NCBI RefSeq assembly: GCF_003056335.1
Contig: NZ_PYWA01000001.1
Span: 186,001-250,000, forward strand
Direction of reading: 5' to 3'
Length of the DNA stretch: 64,000 bases
Origin: Paracoccus indicus
Lineage (GTDB): Bacteria; Pseudomonadota; Alphaproteobacteria; Rhodobacterales; Rhodobacteraceae
Made by a program: the position numbers and the translations under genes. Below the pieces are notes generated by a model. The model was not told where the DNA came from. It saw nothing but the letters and a program-made list of their open reading frames with translations, and did not search any database. Below are positions 24,401 to 31,808 of this stretch, piece by piece (position 1 is the first letter of the stretch; each line of letters opens with the position of its first letter).

Positions 24401-25207
24401 GTGAAACAAGTCAAACCCGCCGCCCCTGTCGCACCTTGGCTGGGGGGCAAGAAGCGCCTGCACGGGCGCATCATCCAGCGGATCGAGGCGATCCCGCACC
24501 GCACCTATATCGAACCCTTCGTAGGAATGGGGGGCGTGTTCCTGCGCCGCCGGTTCCGCCCGACCCTCGAGGTGGCCAATGACCTGAATGGCGAGATCAT
24601 CAATCTGTTCCGGATCCTGCAGCGTCACTATCCGCAGCTGATGGAGGTGATGCGCTTCCAGCTGGCCAGCCGGCGCGAGTTCGAGCGCCTGCGCGCCACC
24701 GATCCCGCCACCCTGACGGATCTGGAGCGGGCCGCCCGGTTCCTCTACCTGCAGCGCCTGGCCTTCGGCGGCCAGGTGGGCGGTGTCTTCGGCGTGGCGG
24801 CCACGAACGGCCCGCGCTTTTCCCTGGCGCGTCTGGAGATCATCCTCGAGGAGGCACGCGAGCGCCTGGATGGCGTGGTGCTGGAGAGCCTGGACTGGGC
24901 GGACCTGATCGACCGCTATGACAGCGACCGGGCGCTCTTCTATCTCGACCCGCCGTATTTCGGGGGCGAGGCGGATTACGGCAAGGGCATGTTCGATCGC
25001 GGCCAGTTCGCGAAGATGGCCGACCAGCTGGCGCAGATCAAAGGCGGCTTCATCCTGTCGATCAACGACACGCCCGAGATCCGCGAGACCTTTGCCGCCT
25101 TCCGCTTCGAGGAGGTGTCCCTGACCTACACCATCAGCGCCGGAGCGGGGACGCAGGCCAAGGAGCTGATCATCTCGAACAGGGCAGAGGAGGCACGGCT
25201 GATCTAG
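24401..25207 (+). CDS. D12 class N6-adenine DNA methyltransferase (Dam-like)
   Basis: The protein has 268 residues from the GTG at 24401; the frame is open upstream but without family sequence. The order is that of Dam-type alpha-class enzymes: the AdoMet site FVGMGGVF near residues 40-47 (following PWLGGKKRL at 12-20), and the catalytic motif DPPY at residues 183-186 with preceding YDSDRALFYL. The final third contains the ILSINDTPEIRETF segment. It transfers methyl to N6 of adenine, commonly in GATC, though the target cannot be read from the sequence. No restriction endonuclease gene is nearby, so protection from host restriction or control of phage genes is more likely than a restriction-modification system. 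Confidence 0.88.
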   Translation: MKQVKPAAPVAPWLGGKKRLHGRIIQRIEAIPHRTYIEPFVGMGGVFLRRRFRPTLEVANDLNGEIINLFRILQRHYPQLMEVMRFQLASRREFERLRATDPATLTDLERAARFLYLQRLAFGGQVGGVFGVAATNGPRFSLARLEIILEEARERLDGVVLESLDWADLIDRYDSDRALFYLDPPYFGGEADYGKGMFDRGQFAKMADQLAQIKGGFILSINDTPEIRETFAAFRFEEVSLTYTISAGAGTQAKELIISNRAEEARLI

Positions 25208-25226
25208 CGTGATTTGACAGACCGCC

Positions 25227-25463
25227 ATGCCGCGGACTATCCGCTACGGCATGGCCCACACTGTCGAGATCTTCTGCACCTGCGGTCATCGCGCACAAGT
25301 GGCTTTTTCCGAATTCAGGTACCGCAACGAGATCCTAGCGCGAGCCCGGTGCAGGCGCTGCGGACGGGTTGGTCAGCAGGACCTAATTGTCGTCAGGGAC
25401 GAGCTTTCATATTGGATGGTCAGGGAGGATGGGCAGGGGAACGGTAGATGTACCACTAAGTAA
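25227..25463 (+). CDS. small zinc-ribbon protein
   Basis: The product has 78 residues from 25227, or 70 from the in-frame ATG at 25251. It contains a four-Cys ribbon: CTCGH near residues 17-21 and CRRCGR near 42-47, separated by 20 residues, which is typical of a zinc-bound structural or nucleic-acid-binding fold. It follows the methylase by 19 bases, so it may be part of the same transcript. No clear ribosome site decides the start. Function unknown. Confidence 0.55.
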   Translation: MPRTIRYGMAHTVEIFCTCGHRAQVAFSEFRYRNEILARARCRRCGRVGQQDLIVVRDELSYWMVREDGQGNGRCTTK

Positions 25464-25550
25464 ATTTAGCTAAATCTGGAGCGCTAGCTAGCAAAACTAG
25501 TGATCATCATGCAGGTGCCAAGACCGCATAAAATCCAGACAAAAATCGAG

Positions 25551-25574
25551 AAAAAGCCCCGCAAGTGCGGGGCT
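25551..25574 (-). terminator. terminator of the leftward cassette
   Basis: On the minus strand a stem AGCCCCGC/GCGGGGCT (25567-25574 with 25555-25562, loop of four) is followed by a T-run (complement of 25551-25555). It lies 26 bases beyond the stop of the 60-aa gene, as expected for its end. The stem sequence is close to that of the terminator at 23005. Confidence 0.8.
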
Positions 25575-25599
25575 CTACAAAGGGAACAGGTAGATGAAT

Positions 25600-25782
25600 T
25601 CAGGCGCACTTACGCAGGCGAACGCCAGTCGTGACGGTCAGACTCGCCTGCTTAGGAGAAGGACGGCTAATCATGTCCCGCACGACAGCGTCTTTCTTCC
25701 ACTTTTCTAGTCGCTCATCCGAGCGCTGCTTAGCATTTTTCATGATCTCAATCTGAAGTTCGCGATCGACTGGTGCCTTCAT
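25600..25782 (-). CDS. 60-aa basic protein, second gene of leftward cassette
   Basis: The ATG at 25780-25782 on the minus strand follows a strong GGAGGGAGACAAGG ribosome site. The protein has an amphipathic helical start (DRELQIEIMKNAKQRSDERL, then EKWKKDAVVRDMI) and ends with SLTVTTGVRLRKCA. It is basic and has no membrane segment. The family is not recognised. It lies 51 bases downstream of the 167-aa gene, on the same strand and before a shared terminator, so the two are probably one operon. Confidence 0.6.
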   Translation of the reverse strand: MKAPVDRELQIEIMKNAKQRSDERLEKWKKDAVVRDMISRPSPKQASLTVTTGVRLRKCA

Positions 25783-25833
25783 GTTCCTTGTCTCCCTCCG
25801 GAGCTGTATGCGGAAGCAACGTGTAGGGTTCGG

Positions 25834-26337
25834 TCAAGTTTCGTCCGTGATTCGATTCATAATCCAAATCTGCGTTCCATGGAAAGGGCTATCACGTCTC
25901 GCAACGTACCCCATTTCGTTCATAGCCTTGCAGACTGCCCAGTACTTACCTAGTGCTTTTGGAGGAAGATGGGGAGTGATCGTAGTCATCACAATAGTGT
26001 CAGGGTTGAGTTCAGATGCCAGTTGAGCAATGGCAGTGATGATGCAAGACAGTGCGACCCGACGAGCCTTCTTGTCTAAAAATCTTGTTTCGAGTCCATC
26101 ACGATGTGCGTATTCGAGCTGCTCTCCGTCTTCGAACACTACTTCCGTGATAGTGAAATGGACATCGCGACCATTGGGTTCAGGTAGGTAGCGCGGCATG
26201 TCCACGAGGACGCTGTAGATAGCACCCGTCAGATCGTCATGCCCGAGACAGATTCGAGCGTACGCATCTTCGTCGGAGATAGAGACGGTGATTTCAACTT
26301 GATCAGCGTCCTCATCTACTGCGCAAATAAACGCCAC
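25834..26337 (-). CDS. 167-aa unknown protein, first gene of leftward cassette
   Basis: The start is a GTG (minus strand, 26335-26337) preceded by AAGAGG. The protein is acidic in its N-terminal half: MAFICAVDEDADQVEITVSI, then DRDVHFTITEVVFEDGEQLEY-like strands. After that comes a helix (ARRVALSCIITAIAQLASEL) and a DTIVMTTITPHLPPKALGKY segment, ending in GTQIWIMNRITDET. There is no signal or membrane span. I do not recognise the family. It is transcribed against the phage late genes, is lower in GC, and is followed by the 60-aa gene. This is the pattern of an accessory lysogeny gene expressed from its own promoter. Confidence 0.65.
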   Translation of the reverse strand: MAFICAVDEDADQVEITVSISDEDAYARICLGHDDLTGAIYSVLVDMPRYLPEPNGRDVHFTITEVVFEDGEQLEYAHRDGLETRFLDKKARRVALSCIITAIAQLASELNPDTIVMTTITPHLPPKALGKYWAVCKAMNEMGYVARRDSPFHGTQIWIMNRITDET

Positions 26338-26634
26338 TGAAACCTCTTACGCTACCGCTGCACAGCCTCCTATATAACGACCCAACATCTAGTTTCTAGC
26401 TGAGATCATATGATCACATTTAAAGATTAAGGGCAGGTTAAAGCCGAGTTCGCAGAGTTGCGGGCCACTCCTGTCAATGGCAATCATTAATACTTTATTG
26501 TACTGCACCGTGGGGTTTGCTTTTTGGTTCGGCGAACCTGCAAATATCATCCTCGGCTGTCCAAACCGAGAACGGGCATGCATGGGGGCTTCTTTTCTGC
26601 ACAGATTTGCAGGATCTGCGGGGGAACCCAGCCC
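26338..26634. other. low-GC intergenic stretch with palindrome and -10-like site
   Basis: No gene is seen. A TTATAT/TATATA on the minus strand at about 26371-26377 lies 34 bases before the 167-aa gene start and could be its -10 box. A perfect palindrome GATCATATGATC at 26404-26415 with two GATC sites lies about 30 bases further upstream. The rest, up to the tRNA fragment, has no feature I can support. Confidence 0.45.
26404..26415. promoter_or_regulatory. 12-bp palindrome with two GATC sites
   Basis: GATCATATGATC is a perfect palindrome placed upstream of the leftward cassette. Paired GATC sites near a promoter can be controlled by adenine methylation, and a Dam-like gene lies 1.2 kb away in the same prophage. 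The link is inferred from position. Confidence 0.35.
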
Positions 26635-26679
26635 CTCCTAAGGGGCAGGTTACAGGTTCAAGTCCTGTCGGGGTCACCA
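26632..26679 (+). other. attachment site: 3' half of a tRNA-Arg(CCT) gene
   Basis: From the anticodon loop CTCCTAA (26635-26641, anticodon CCT) the sequence continues as a normal tRNA. It has anticodon-stem strand GGGGC, variable loop of five, T-arm ACAGG/TTCAAGT/CCTGT (26652-26668), acceptor strand CGGGGTC, discriminator A and CCA to 26679. The 5' half is missing: upstream of about 26632 the stem no longer pairs and there is no D-arm or 5' acceptor strand. This is the scar left when a phage integrates into the 3' end of a tRNA gene. It marks the right end of the prophage (attR if the intact tRNA lies left). E. coli argW, also tRNA-Arg(CCT), is a known phage target. Confidence 0.75.
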
Positions 26680-27456
26680 TTCCTACCAACCTGTGGCGCA
26701 AGGTCGGCTAGCCGCCGCCGGTTCCTCGACGGCGCATCGAAAAGCAAATGTCGTGACGGCAGACTGTACGAGCGCGATCACGTCATGCCGAATTGCATCT
26801 TGCCCACTTGCGAAGCGCCAAGGATCTGTCCGGCAGAATGGTCTGGCCGGGAAACGGTCCCGGCGATCCGAGAACTGCTCGTCATGGCCAGTTGCCGAAA
26901 CCTTGTTCCGGCGTCCGTCAGTTTTCTTATCCAGAGATCAGGCCTTCAGCGCGCGTTCTGTCCTGATCCTGCCGTCCGAAAGCCGTGGTGACGATATGAT
27001 CAGAACAAGCGGCGTTTGTGCGCCGGGCGAAGCTGTCGCACATACACGTCTTGCTCCCCTTCCGCCCCATCATCCAGCTTGGTGGTGCCAAGGCTGGCTC
27101 AGGAGCCCGCTTAGGGGAATAGAGCACGGGTAAAACTGTTTGAAAATGCTGTGGCCGGATGCCAGAAACCGGACAGGAACGGCTGGTGTATCAACATCCG
27201 CTCGGGTCGGGACATCACTGCAAGCCCTCGGCTGTCGTCTCGGCCGATCCGTTTCCATGCGATCTAGCCCATCCCTTGGATCGACGCGGCCCCGCCTTGA
27301 CCCCTTGGCAGCTATTGCCTGGTGCCGATCTCATGCGCCCGGCCGACCTGAACTGCGACCGCGACGGATGACTGCCCCTTCACCTTTCCGGGCGGCTCTG
27401 AAAAGCTGCGCGGTGAATTGCAAGGCGGCCCGGTCCGCACCAAGGAATGCCGCCCC
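26680..27456. other. 777-base stretch without a recognisable gene
   Basis: This is host sequence right of the attachment site. Open frames of 60-155 codons occur on both strands but none has a ribosome site, family motif or coherent codon use. I see no tRNA, tmRNA, SRP RNA, RNase P RNA or 6S RNA signature. It may be a decayed gene or remains of earlier insertions at the same tRNA. Confidence 0.5.
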
Positions 27457-28866
27457 ATGAAAGTTGCCCCCGCCCTGCCCGACATCATCGCCCGCATCTG
27501 CATCTGCGTGGTGATCGCGACGGGGCTGATCCAGATCTTTCAGCCGATCGAGTGGATGGCCTTTGCGGCGGGGGCCGCGCTGGTGGTCTTCTTCGCGATG
27601 ACATGGCGGCAACTGACCGCCGTCAGCATCGTGCCGATGGTGCTGGCGGCCGCCTTGGTCGCGATCGGCCTGTGGCAGGGCGTCGGCGTGCATGCCTTCG
27701 GCCATGCGTCGGAACGCGCGGTCTTCCTTGCCTCGCTGCTGGCGCTTCTGGGGGTGCTGCGCAGCGCCGCCGCCGCCGCCCCCGAGATCGAGCGGGCCGG
27801 TCGCTATCTGACCGCGCAACCGCCCGGACGGCGCTATCTGGCCTTGAACTTCGGCGGCCATATCTTCGGCACGCTGATCAACCTTGGCGGGCTGGCCATC
27901 CTGCTGGACATGGCGATGCGTGCGATGGCGACGGGGTCGTCGCATCTGCCGCCCGACCTGCAGGAGGTCAAGTTCCGCCGCATGACCCTGGCCGTCACGC
28001 GGGGGTTTTCGCTGGTGGCGCTGTGGTCTCCGATGGGGTTCGCGGTCAATTCGCTGCTGATCTCGATGCCCTCGCTTGATTATCTAGATTTTGCGCCGCT
28101 CGGGTTCGCGCTGTCGTTCCTTTGCGCGGGCTATGGCTGGATGCTGGACCGGGTGACCGCGCCGCGTGGTCGGGTCGTGGCGCAAAGGGCCGCACCCCCT
28201 GATCCCGCCGACGGGCGGGCGGTCTGGCTGCTGATGCTGCATGTGACCTTGCTGGGTGCTGCGGTCATCCTGCTGAATGCACAGACCTCGCTCTCGTTCC
28301 AGCAATCGCTGCTGCTGGTGGTGCCCAGCTACAGCATCGGATGGGCCGCCTGGACCGGAGGTCGCCGCGCCCTTGCCGCCACGACGCAGGTGCTGGGCGT
28401 TTCCGTATCACGCTTTCCGCTGGCCGCGTCCGAGCTGGGGGTCTTTGCCTCGGCCGGGCTTCTGTCGGTCCTCGTGGTCGAGGTCATGCCGACCGAGGCG
28501 ATCCGCCTGCTGGCCATCGACATGCAGCTGACCGCCCTGCCCGTCCTGTGGATCTTTGCGGGATTGCTGTTCGGGTTGGGCTGCATCGGGATCAACCCGA
28601 TCATCACGGCCTCGGTCCTTGGCAGCCTTGGCAGTCAGTTGGCGATCCCGGGGCTGTCCGACGTCGCCATCGCGGTGCAGCTGATCGGGATATGGTCGGC
28701 GGTAATGTGCTTTTCGCCCTTCATCACCACGGTGGCCTATGCCGCATCGCTGGTCGGGCGGTCCGCCTTCACCGTGGGCCCGCGGTGGAACTGGACCTAC
28801 AGCATCGGCGTCGCGGTGATCTGGACCCTGGGCACCTCGGCGGCAGTGGCGATCGGCGTTCTGTAG
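27457..28866 (+). CDS. polytopic inner-membrane protein, possible transporter
   Basis: The protein has 469 residues from the ATG at 27457 (AAGGA upstream) and about 11-12 membrane helices. Repeated polar patches within helices occur in two places: LNFGGHIFGTLINLGGLAIL with LWSPMGFAVNSLLISMP in the first half, and IGINPIITASVLGSLGSQLA with MCFSPFITTVAYAASLVGRS in the second. This inverted-repeat-like pairing recalls the IT superfamily of anion permeases (helix-break GxNP-type loops), but I do not recognise the family. A substrate cannot be given. It stands alone; the next gene is convergent. Confidence 0.65.
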   Translation: MKVAPALPDIIARICICVVIATGLIQIFQPIEWMAFAAGAALVVFFAMTWRQLTAVSIVPMVLAAALVAIGLWQGVGVHAFGHASERAVFLASLLALLGVLRSAAAAAPEIERAGRYLTAQPPGRRYLALNFGGHIFGTLINLGGLAILLDMAMRAMATGSSHLPPDLQEVKFRRMTLAVTRGFSLVALWSPMGFAVNSLLISMPSLDYLDFAPLGFALSFLCAGYGWMLDRVTAPRGRVVAQRAAPPDPADGRAVWLLMLHVTLLGAAVILLNAQTSLSFQQSLLLVVPSYSIGWAAWTGGRRALAATTQVLGVSVSRFPLAASELGVFASAGLLSVLVVEVMPTEAIRLLAIDMQLTALPVLWIFAGLLFGLGCIGINPIITASVLGSLGSQLAIPGLSDVAIAVQLIGIWSAVMCFSPFITTVAYAASLVGRSAFTVGPRWNWTYSIGVAVIWTLGTSAAVAIGVL

Positions 28867-28939
28867 CGCGGCGGCCCCTGCGCATGGAAAAGGCCGGACG
28901 TAATGGCCCGACCTGTCCATGTGTTCTCAGGCCGATCGC

Positions 28940-29584
28940 TCAGTTAGTGCTGTCGCCACCTTCGGACCCGTCATCCGAACCGCTGTCGCCATCGGCGTCT
29001 GATCCCGTGTCGGTGCCCGCATCGCCGGTGCCGTCACCGCCCAGATCGGCGCCCGCATCGGTGCCAGTGCCGGTGTCGGTTCCGGTGGTGCCGCCCAAGG
29101 TATCGGTGCCCATGGCCTCATCCGCCGTTTCGGCATTGCCATCGCCATCGGCCACATTGTCCATCATCCGATCCGCGATCGAGGGGGTGCCATCGACCGT
29201 GCGGTCCTGCGTCTCGACGCCGTCCACCGAGATCAGGCGGCCGTTGGCGGTGCTATAGACCAGTTCGGTGGGCACACCGGCACGTTGACCCGTCACGGTC
29301 AGCATCGGCCCCTTGCGGGTAATCTTCAGGTCGGTGAAGCCCTGCGCGATCATCGTGTCGATGATGGCGTCGTTATTCTCGACTTCTTCCAGCACGGGAA
29401 AGTCGTCGGCCCAGACAATGCCCTTGGACGGCTCGGCGTCCATCGCGCTTTCGGTGGCCAGAACGTCGTTGCCCGTGGGGGTCGAGATGATGGTGGTTTC
29501 GGCCATTGCCGTGCCTGCCATCAGTGCGGCAATGGCCGCAGCCTTGCCGCCCAGCATCAGGGTCTTGATCGAGGAATTGAACAT
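28940..29584 (-). CDS. secreted protein with Asp/Gly/Thr-rich tail
   Basis: The 214-residue precursor has a signal peptide (residues 1-28, ending GTAMAE). Residues about 50-125 form a small alpha/beta domain like PepSY (VLEEVENNDAIIDTMIAQGF, then TDLKITRKGPMLTVTG and ELVYSTANGRLISVDGVE). From about 140 the sequence is low-complexity, rich in Asp, Gly, Thr and Ser (GTDTGTGTDAGADLGGDG and similar), strongly acidic and likely disordered. Such tails can bind calcium or keep proteins soluble, but no calcium-repeat consensus is present. Rhodobacterales carry many similar proteins of unknown function. It is convergent with the membrane protein upstream. Confidence 0.65.
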   Translation of the reverse strand: MFNSSIKTLMLGGKAAAIAALMAGTAMAETTIISTPTGNDVLATESAMDAEPSKGIVWADDFPVLEEVENNDAIIDTMIAQGFTDLKITRKGPMLTVTGQRAGVPTELVYSTANGRLISVDGVETQDRTVDGTPSIADRMMDNVADGDGNAETADEAMGTDTLGGTTGTDTGTGTDAGADLGGDGTGDAGTDTGSDADGDSGSDDGSEGGDSTN

Positions 29585-29922
29585 CTGCGTTCTCCGTCAT
29601 GTGATTGCAGTGATAACGCCGATGAAGGCCCAGGTCGTTCCCTGTCCTTTACGACAGCCTTGCCCGTCGGACGGCCCGACATCACGCGCCGATCACCTGA
29701 ACGTGCTTGAAAACAGGGGGTTTTTCAGGTTCCGCCTAGGCCTATGGCCGGAACTTGCCGATCAGCCCCCGGCTATAAGGCCCTACGCGGCAAGCTTTCG
29801 CCAGAATCCCCGACGCGCCGATTTCGGACGGGCAATCCCCGGAAAAGACACCTAGCTGATTGTCATGCGCCGCAAAGCCGAAAGGCCGGAAGACGCACAG
29901 ATGACGGAAAAGGAGAAATCGC
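29585..29922. other. 338-base divergent intergenic region
   Basis: The region lies between the leftward acidic secreted protein and the rightward small secreted protein, so it should hold both promoters. A 7-bp inverted repeat (29695-29701 with 29724-29730) is present around a 22-base spacer. I cannot place a -35/-10 pair with confidence. No gene is seen. Confidence 0.45.
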
Positions 29923-30366
29923 ATGATCCGCCATATCGCATTGGCCGTTGGCCTTGGACTGACCGCCCCCGTTGCCGTGATGGCGCAGGGTACCGAAACC
30001 CCGACCGAGGCCCCCGCTGCCAAGGCCGAAACCGCCGAGGCACCCGCGCCGCAGCCGATGGATGCGGCCGCAACCTACGAGGCCGCGCGGAACCAGCTTG
30101 GCATCCTCAAGTACTGCCAGAATCAGGGCTTTTCCGGGCAAGAGGCCGTCGATGCGCAAGCCAGCCTGATCGGCATGCTGCCCGAAGGCGATGAGGCTAC
30201 CGGCAAGACCGCCGAGGAGAAGGGCGCAGCAGGCACCGTGGCCATCGGAGATGCGGAAATGTCGCTGAGCGATGCCGCCGCCAGCCAGAACAGCAACGTC
30301 GAACAGACTTGCAAGCAGATCGAAGCCGCCGTCAATCACGCGGCCCCTGCGAACCCCGCAGGCTGA
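29923..30366 (+). CDS. small secreted protein of the ESAT-6-like pore-forming family
   Basis: The 147-residue precursor starts with a signal peptide (MIRHIALAVGLGLTAPVAVMAQ). After an Ala/Pro/Glu-rich linker comes the conserved part: AATYEAARNQLGILKYCQNQ, then a SLIGMLPEGDEATGKTAEEK segment with EKGAAGTVAIGD, and finally SNVEQTCKQIEAAV. Two Cys could form a disulphide in the periplasm. Databases call such Rhodobacterales proteins pore-forming ESAT-6 family, but the link to true ESAT-6 secretion is weak. AAGGAGAAA precedes the ATG. A terminator follows at 30390. Confidence 0.6.
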   Translation: MIRHIALAVGLGLTAPVAVMAQGTETPTEAPAAKAETAEAPAPQPMDAAATYEAARNQLGILKYCQNQGFSGQEAVDAQASLIGMLPEGDEATGKTAEEKGAAGTVAIGDAEMSLSDAAASQNSNVEQTCKQIEAAVNHAAPANPAG

Positions 30367-30389
30367 TCCGCCAAGCATGATATTCTCGG

Positions 30390-30419
30390 ACGCGGGCAGT
30401 CATCACGGCCCGCGTTTTT
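30390..30419 (+). terminator. rho-independent terminator after the small secreted protein
   Basis: An 8-bp stem (30390-30397 with 30408-30415, ACGCGGGC/GCCCGCGT) with a ten-base loop is followed by a T-run ending at 30419. It ends just before the convergent AI-2E transporter stop. Confidence 0.8.
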
Positions 30420-30423
30420 CGTA

Positions 30424-31680
30424 TCAGGGGTCTGCGGCGTCCGGGGCGCCATGGGTGCGGGCAACTTCGGCGGTGACTTGGCGGGCCGATGCTTCATCTT
30501 CGGCCTCGGCCCCGGCCTCGACCAAATCGCGGGCGTCCTCTTGATCGTCATCCTCCAACGCGGGGGGTTCGTCACCGGCAAGGAAGTTGCCGAATTTCTC
30601 CCACCCCGGGATGTGATCGGCCAAAACGCGCAGGACCACCAGAACCGGAACGGCGATGACCATGCCGATCACAGACCACAGCCATGCCCAAAGCGCGACG
30701 GCCAGAAAGACCACCACGGTGTTCATCTGCAACCGGCGCGACACGAAATAGGGCGTGATGATCTGCCCCTCCAGCGAGGTCAGACCCAGATAGGTCAGCG
30801 CCACCATGCCCGGCCAGAACAGTCCCGGCATCACCACCAGCGCCACCAGCCCCGAAATGGCGACGCCCGTGATCGCGCCCAGATAAGGGATGAAGTTCAG
30901 CACGAAGGCCCCAAGCCCGAACAGAAGCGCCCCCGGCATGCCCCAGGCCCACATCGCCAAGCCGACGACCAGGCCCAACCCCGCGTTGATGACGGTGATG
31001 GCACCCAGATAGTTGCCAAGCGAGTCCTCGATCTCGCGCAGGGCCAGATAGGCACCGCGCTTGTCGCGCATCCGGTCGAAGCTCTGGACGATCTTCAGGT
31101 ACAGAAGATCGCCCGAGGCAATCATGAAGAACAGCAGGATCATCGTGAAGAAGGTCTGACCCAGTAGTAGGGGCGCCGATTTGACGACGGTGCCAAGCGT
31201 AGTCTGGCCCTGCTGTTCGATCTTGATGGCGGGGGCTTCGCCCTCTTCGGGGGCCACCTCCTGCGCTTCCTCGATACGTTGCGCCGCGTCGCGCAGATCC
31301 GAGACGGAGTCGCGGACGCTGTCGAACTTGGCCTCCAACTGCTGGCTGATGATCGGCATGTTGTTCATCGCGCGGCTGATCGGGCCACTGGCCGCATAGG
31401 CCAGGATCGCCACGGACAGCAGGATTGAGACCGTCACGCCAAGCGCGGTCGCGCCGTCCGGTATGCCGCGCCTGCGCGCGAAACGGCGAAGCGGCGTGAA
31501 GACGAAGAACAGCAGCAACGCCATCGTCACCGGCATCAGGAAATCGCGCCCTGCGGCCAGGGCCGAAAAGCCCAGGATCAGAAAGATCCCGATCACGGCC
31601 CAATTGGCCATGCGCGGAACCGAGCTGTCTTCCTTTCGCGGTACGCGCGGAAAGAGATGTCCATCAGGACCAGGCATCAT
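30424..31680 (-). CDS. AI-2E family transporter
   Basis: This 418-residue membrane protein belongs to the AI-2E (YdiK/TqsA/PerM) family. Membrane helices appear in the expected places: two after a short charged start (ANWAVIGIFLILGFSALAAG, PVTMALLLFFVFTPL), one at about 70-90, and five in the second half, including the family signature around GAFVLNFIPYLGAITGVAIS and FVSRRLQMNTVVVFLAVALW. A periplasmic/cytosolic helical section lies between (QQLEAKFDSVRDSVSDLRDA). Members export small molecules or act as Na+/H+ antiporters; the name does not prove autoinducer transport. The C-terminus has an acidic extension. The start could be either of two adjacent ATGs. Confidence 0.85.
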   Translation of the reverse strand: MMPGPDGHLFPRVPRKEDSSVPRMANWAVIGIFLILGFSALAAGRDFLMPVTMALLLFFVFTPLRRFARRRGIPDGATALGVTVSILLSVAILAYAASGPISRAMNNMPIISQQLEAKFDSVRDSVSDLRDAAQRIEEAQEVAPEEGEAPAIKIEQQGQTTLGTVVKSAPLLLGQTFFTMILLFFMIASGDLLYLKIVQSFDRMRDKRGAYLALREIEDSLGNYLGAITVINAGLGLVVGLAMWAWGMPGALLFGLGAFVLNFIPYLGAITGVAISGLVALVVMPGLFWPGMVALTYLGLTSLEGQIITPYFVSRRLQMNTVVVFLAVALWAWLWSVIGMVIAVPVLVVLRVLADHIPGWEKFGNFLAGDEPPALEDDDQEDARDLVEAGAEAEDEASARQVTAEVARTHGAPDAADP

Positions 31681-31808
31681 AACCCCCGTTCAGCACCGCG
31701 TCCCCCAACGCCTCTGGTGCATGTCATTCGGGTGCGAACGCAAACAGCGGGCCGGATGTTCCGACCCGCCGCAGCGGAAGCCAAGGATGATCTCTTCGGG
31801 CGAAACCC

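Noticed and set aside
24401..25463. Restriction-modification system
   Set aside because: Only a methylase is present; the neighbouring 78-aa zinc-ribbon protein has no nuclease motif.
26606..26679. A complete tRNA gene
   Set aside because: Only the 3' half folds. No 5' acceptor strand (expected GACCCCG) or D-arm is present upstream, so it is a fragment.
26524..27133. Open frames of 155 and 146 codons across the tRNA fragment and the following stretch
   Set aside because: They run through the tRNA 3' half, have no ribosome site and low-information sequence.
28341..29258. 305-codon plus-strand frame across the end of the membrane protein and the acidic secreted protein
   Set aside because: It overlaps two better-supported genes in other frames, and its Ser/Pro/Val repeats are the antisense of the Asp/Gly/Thr tail.
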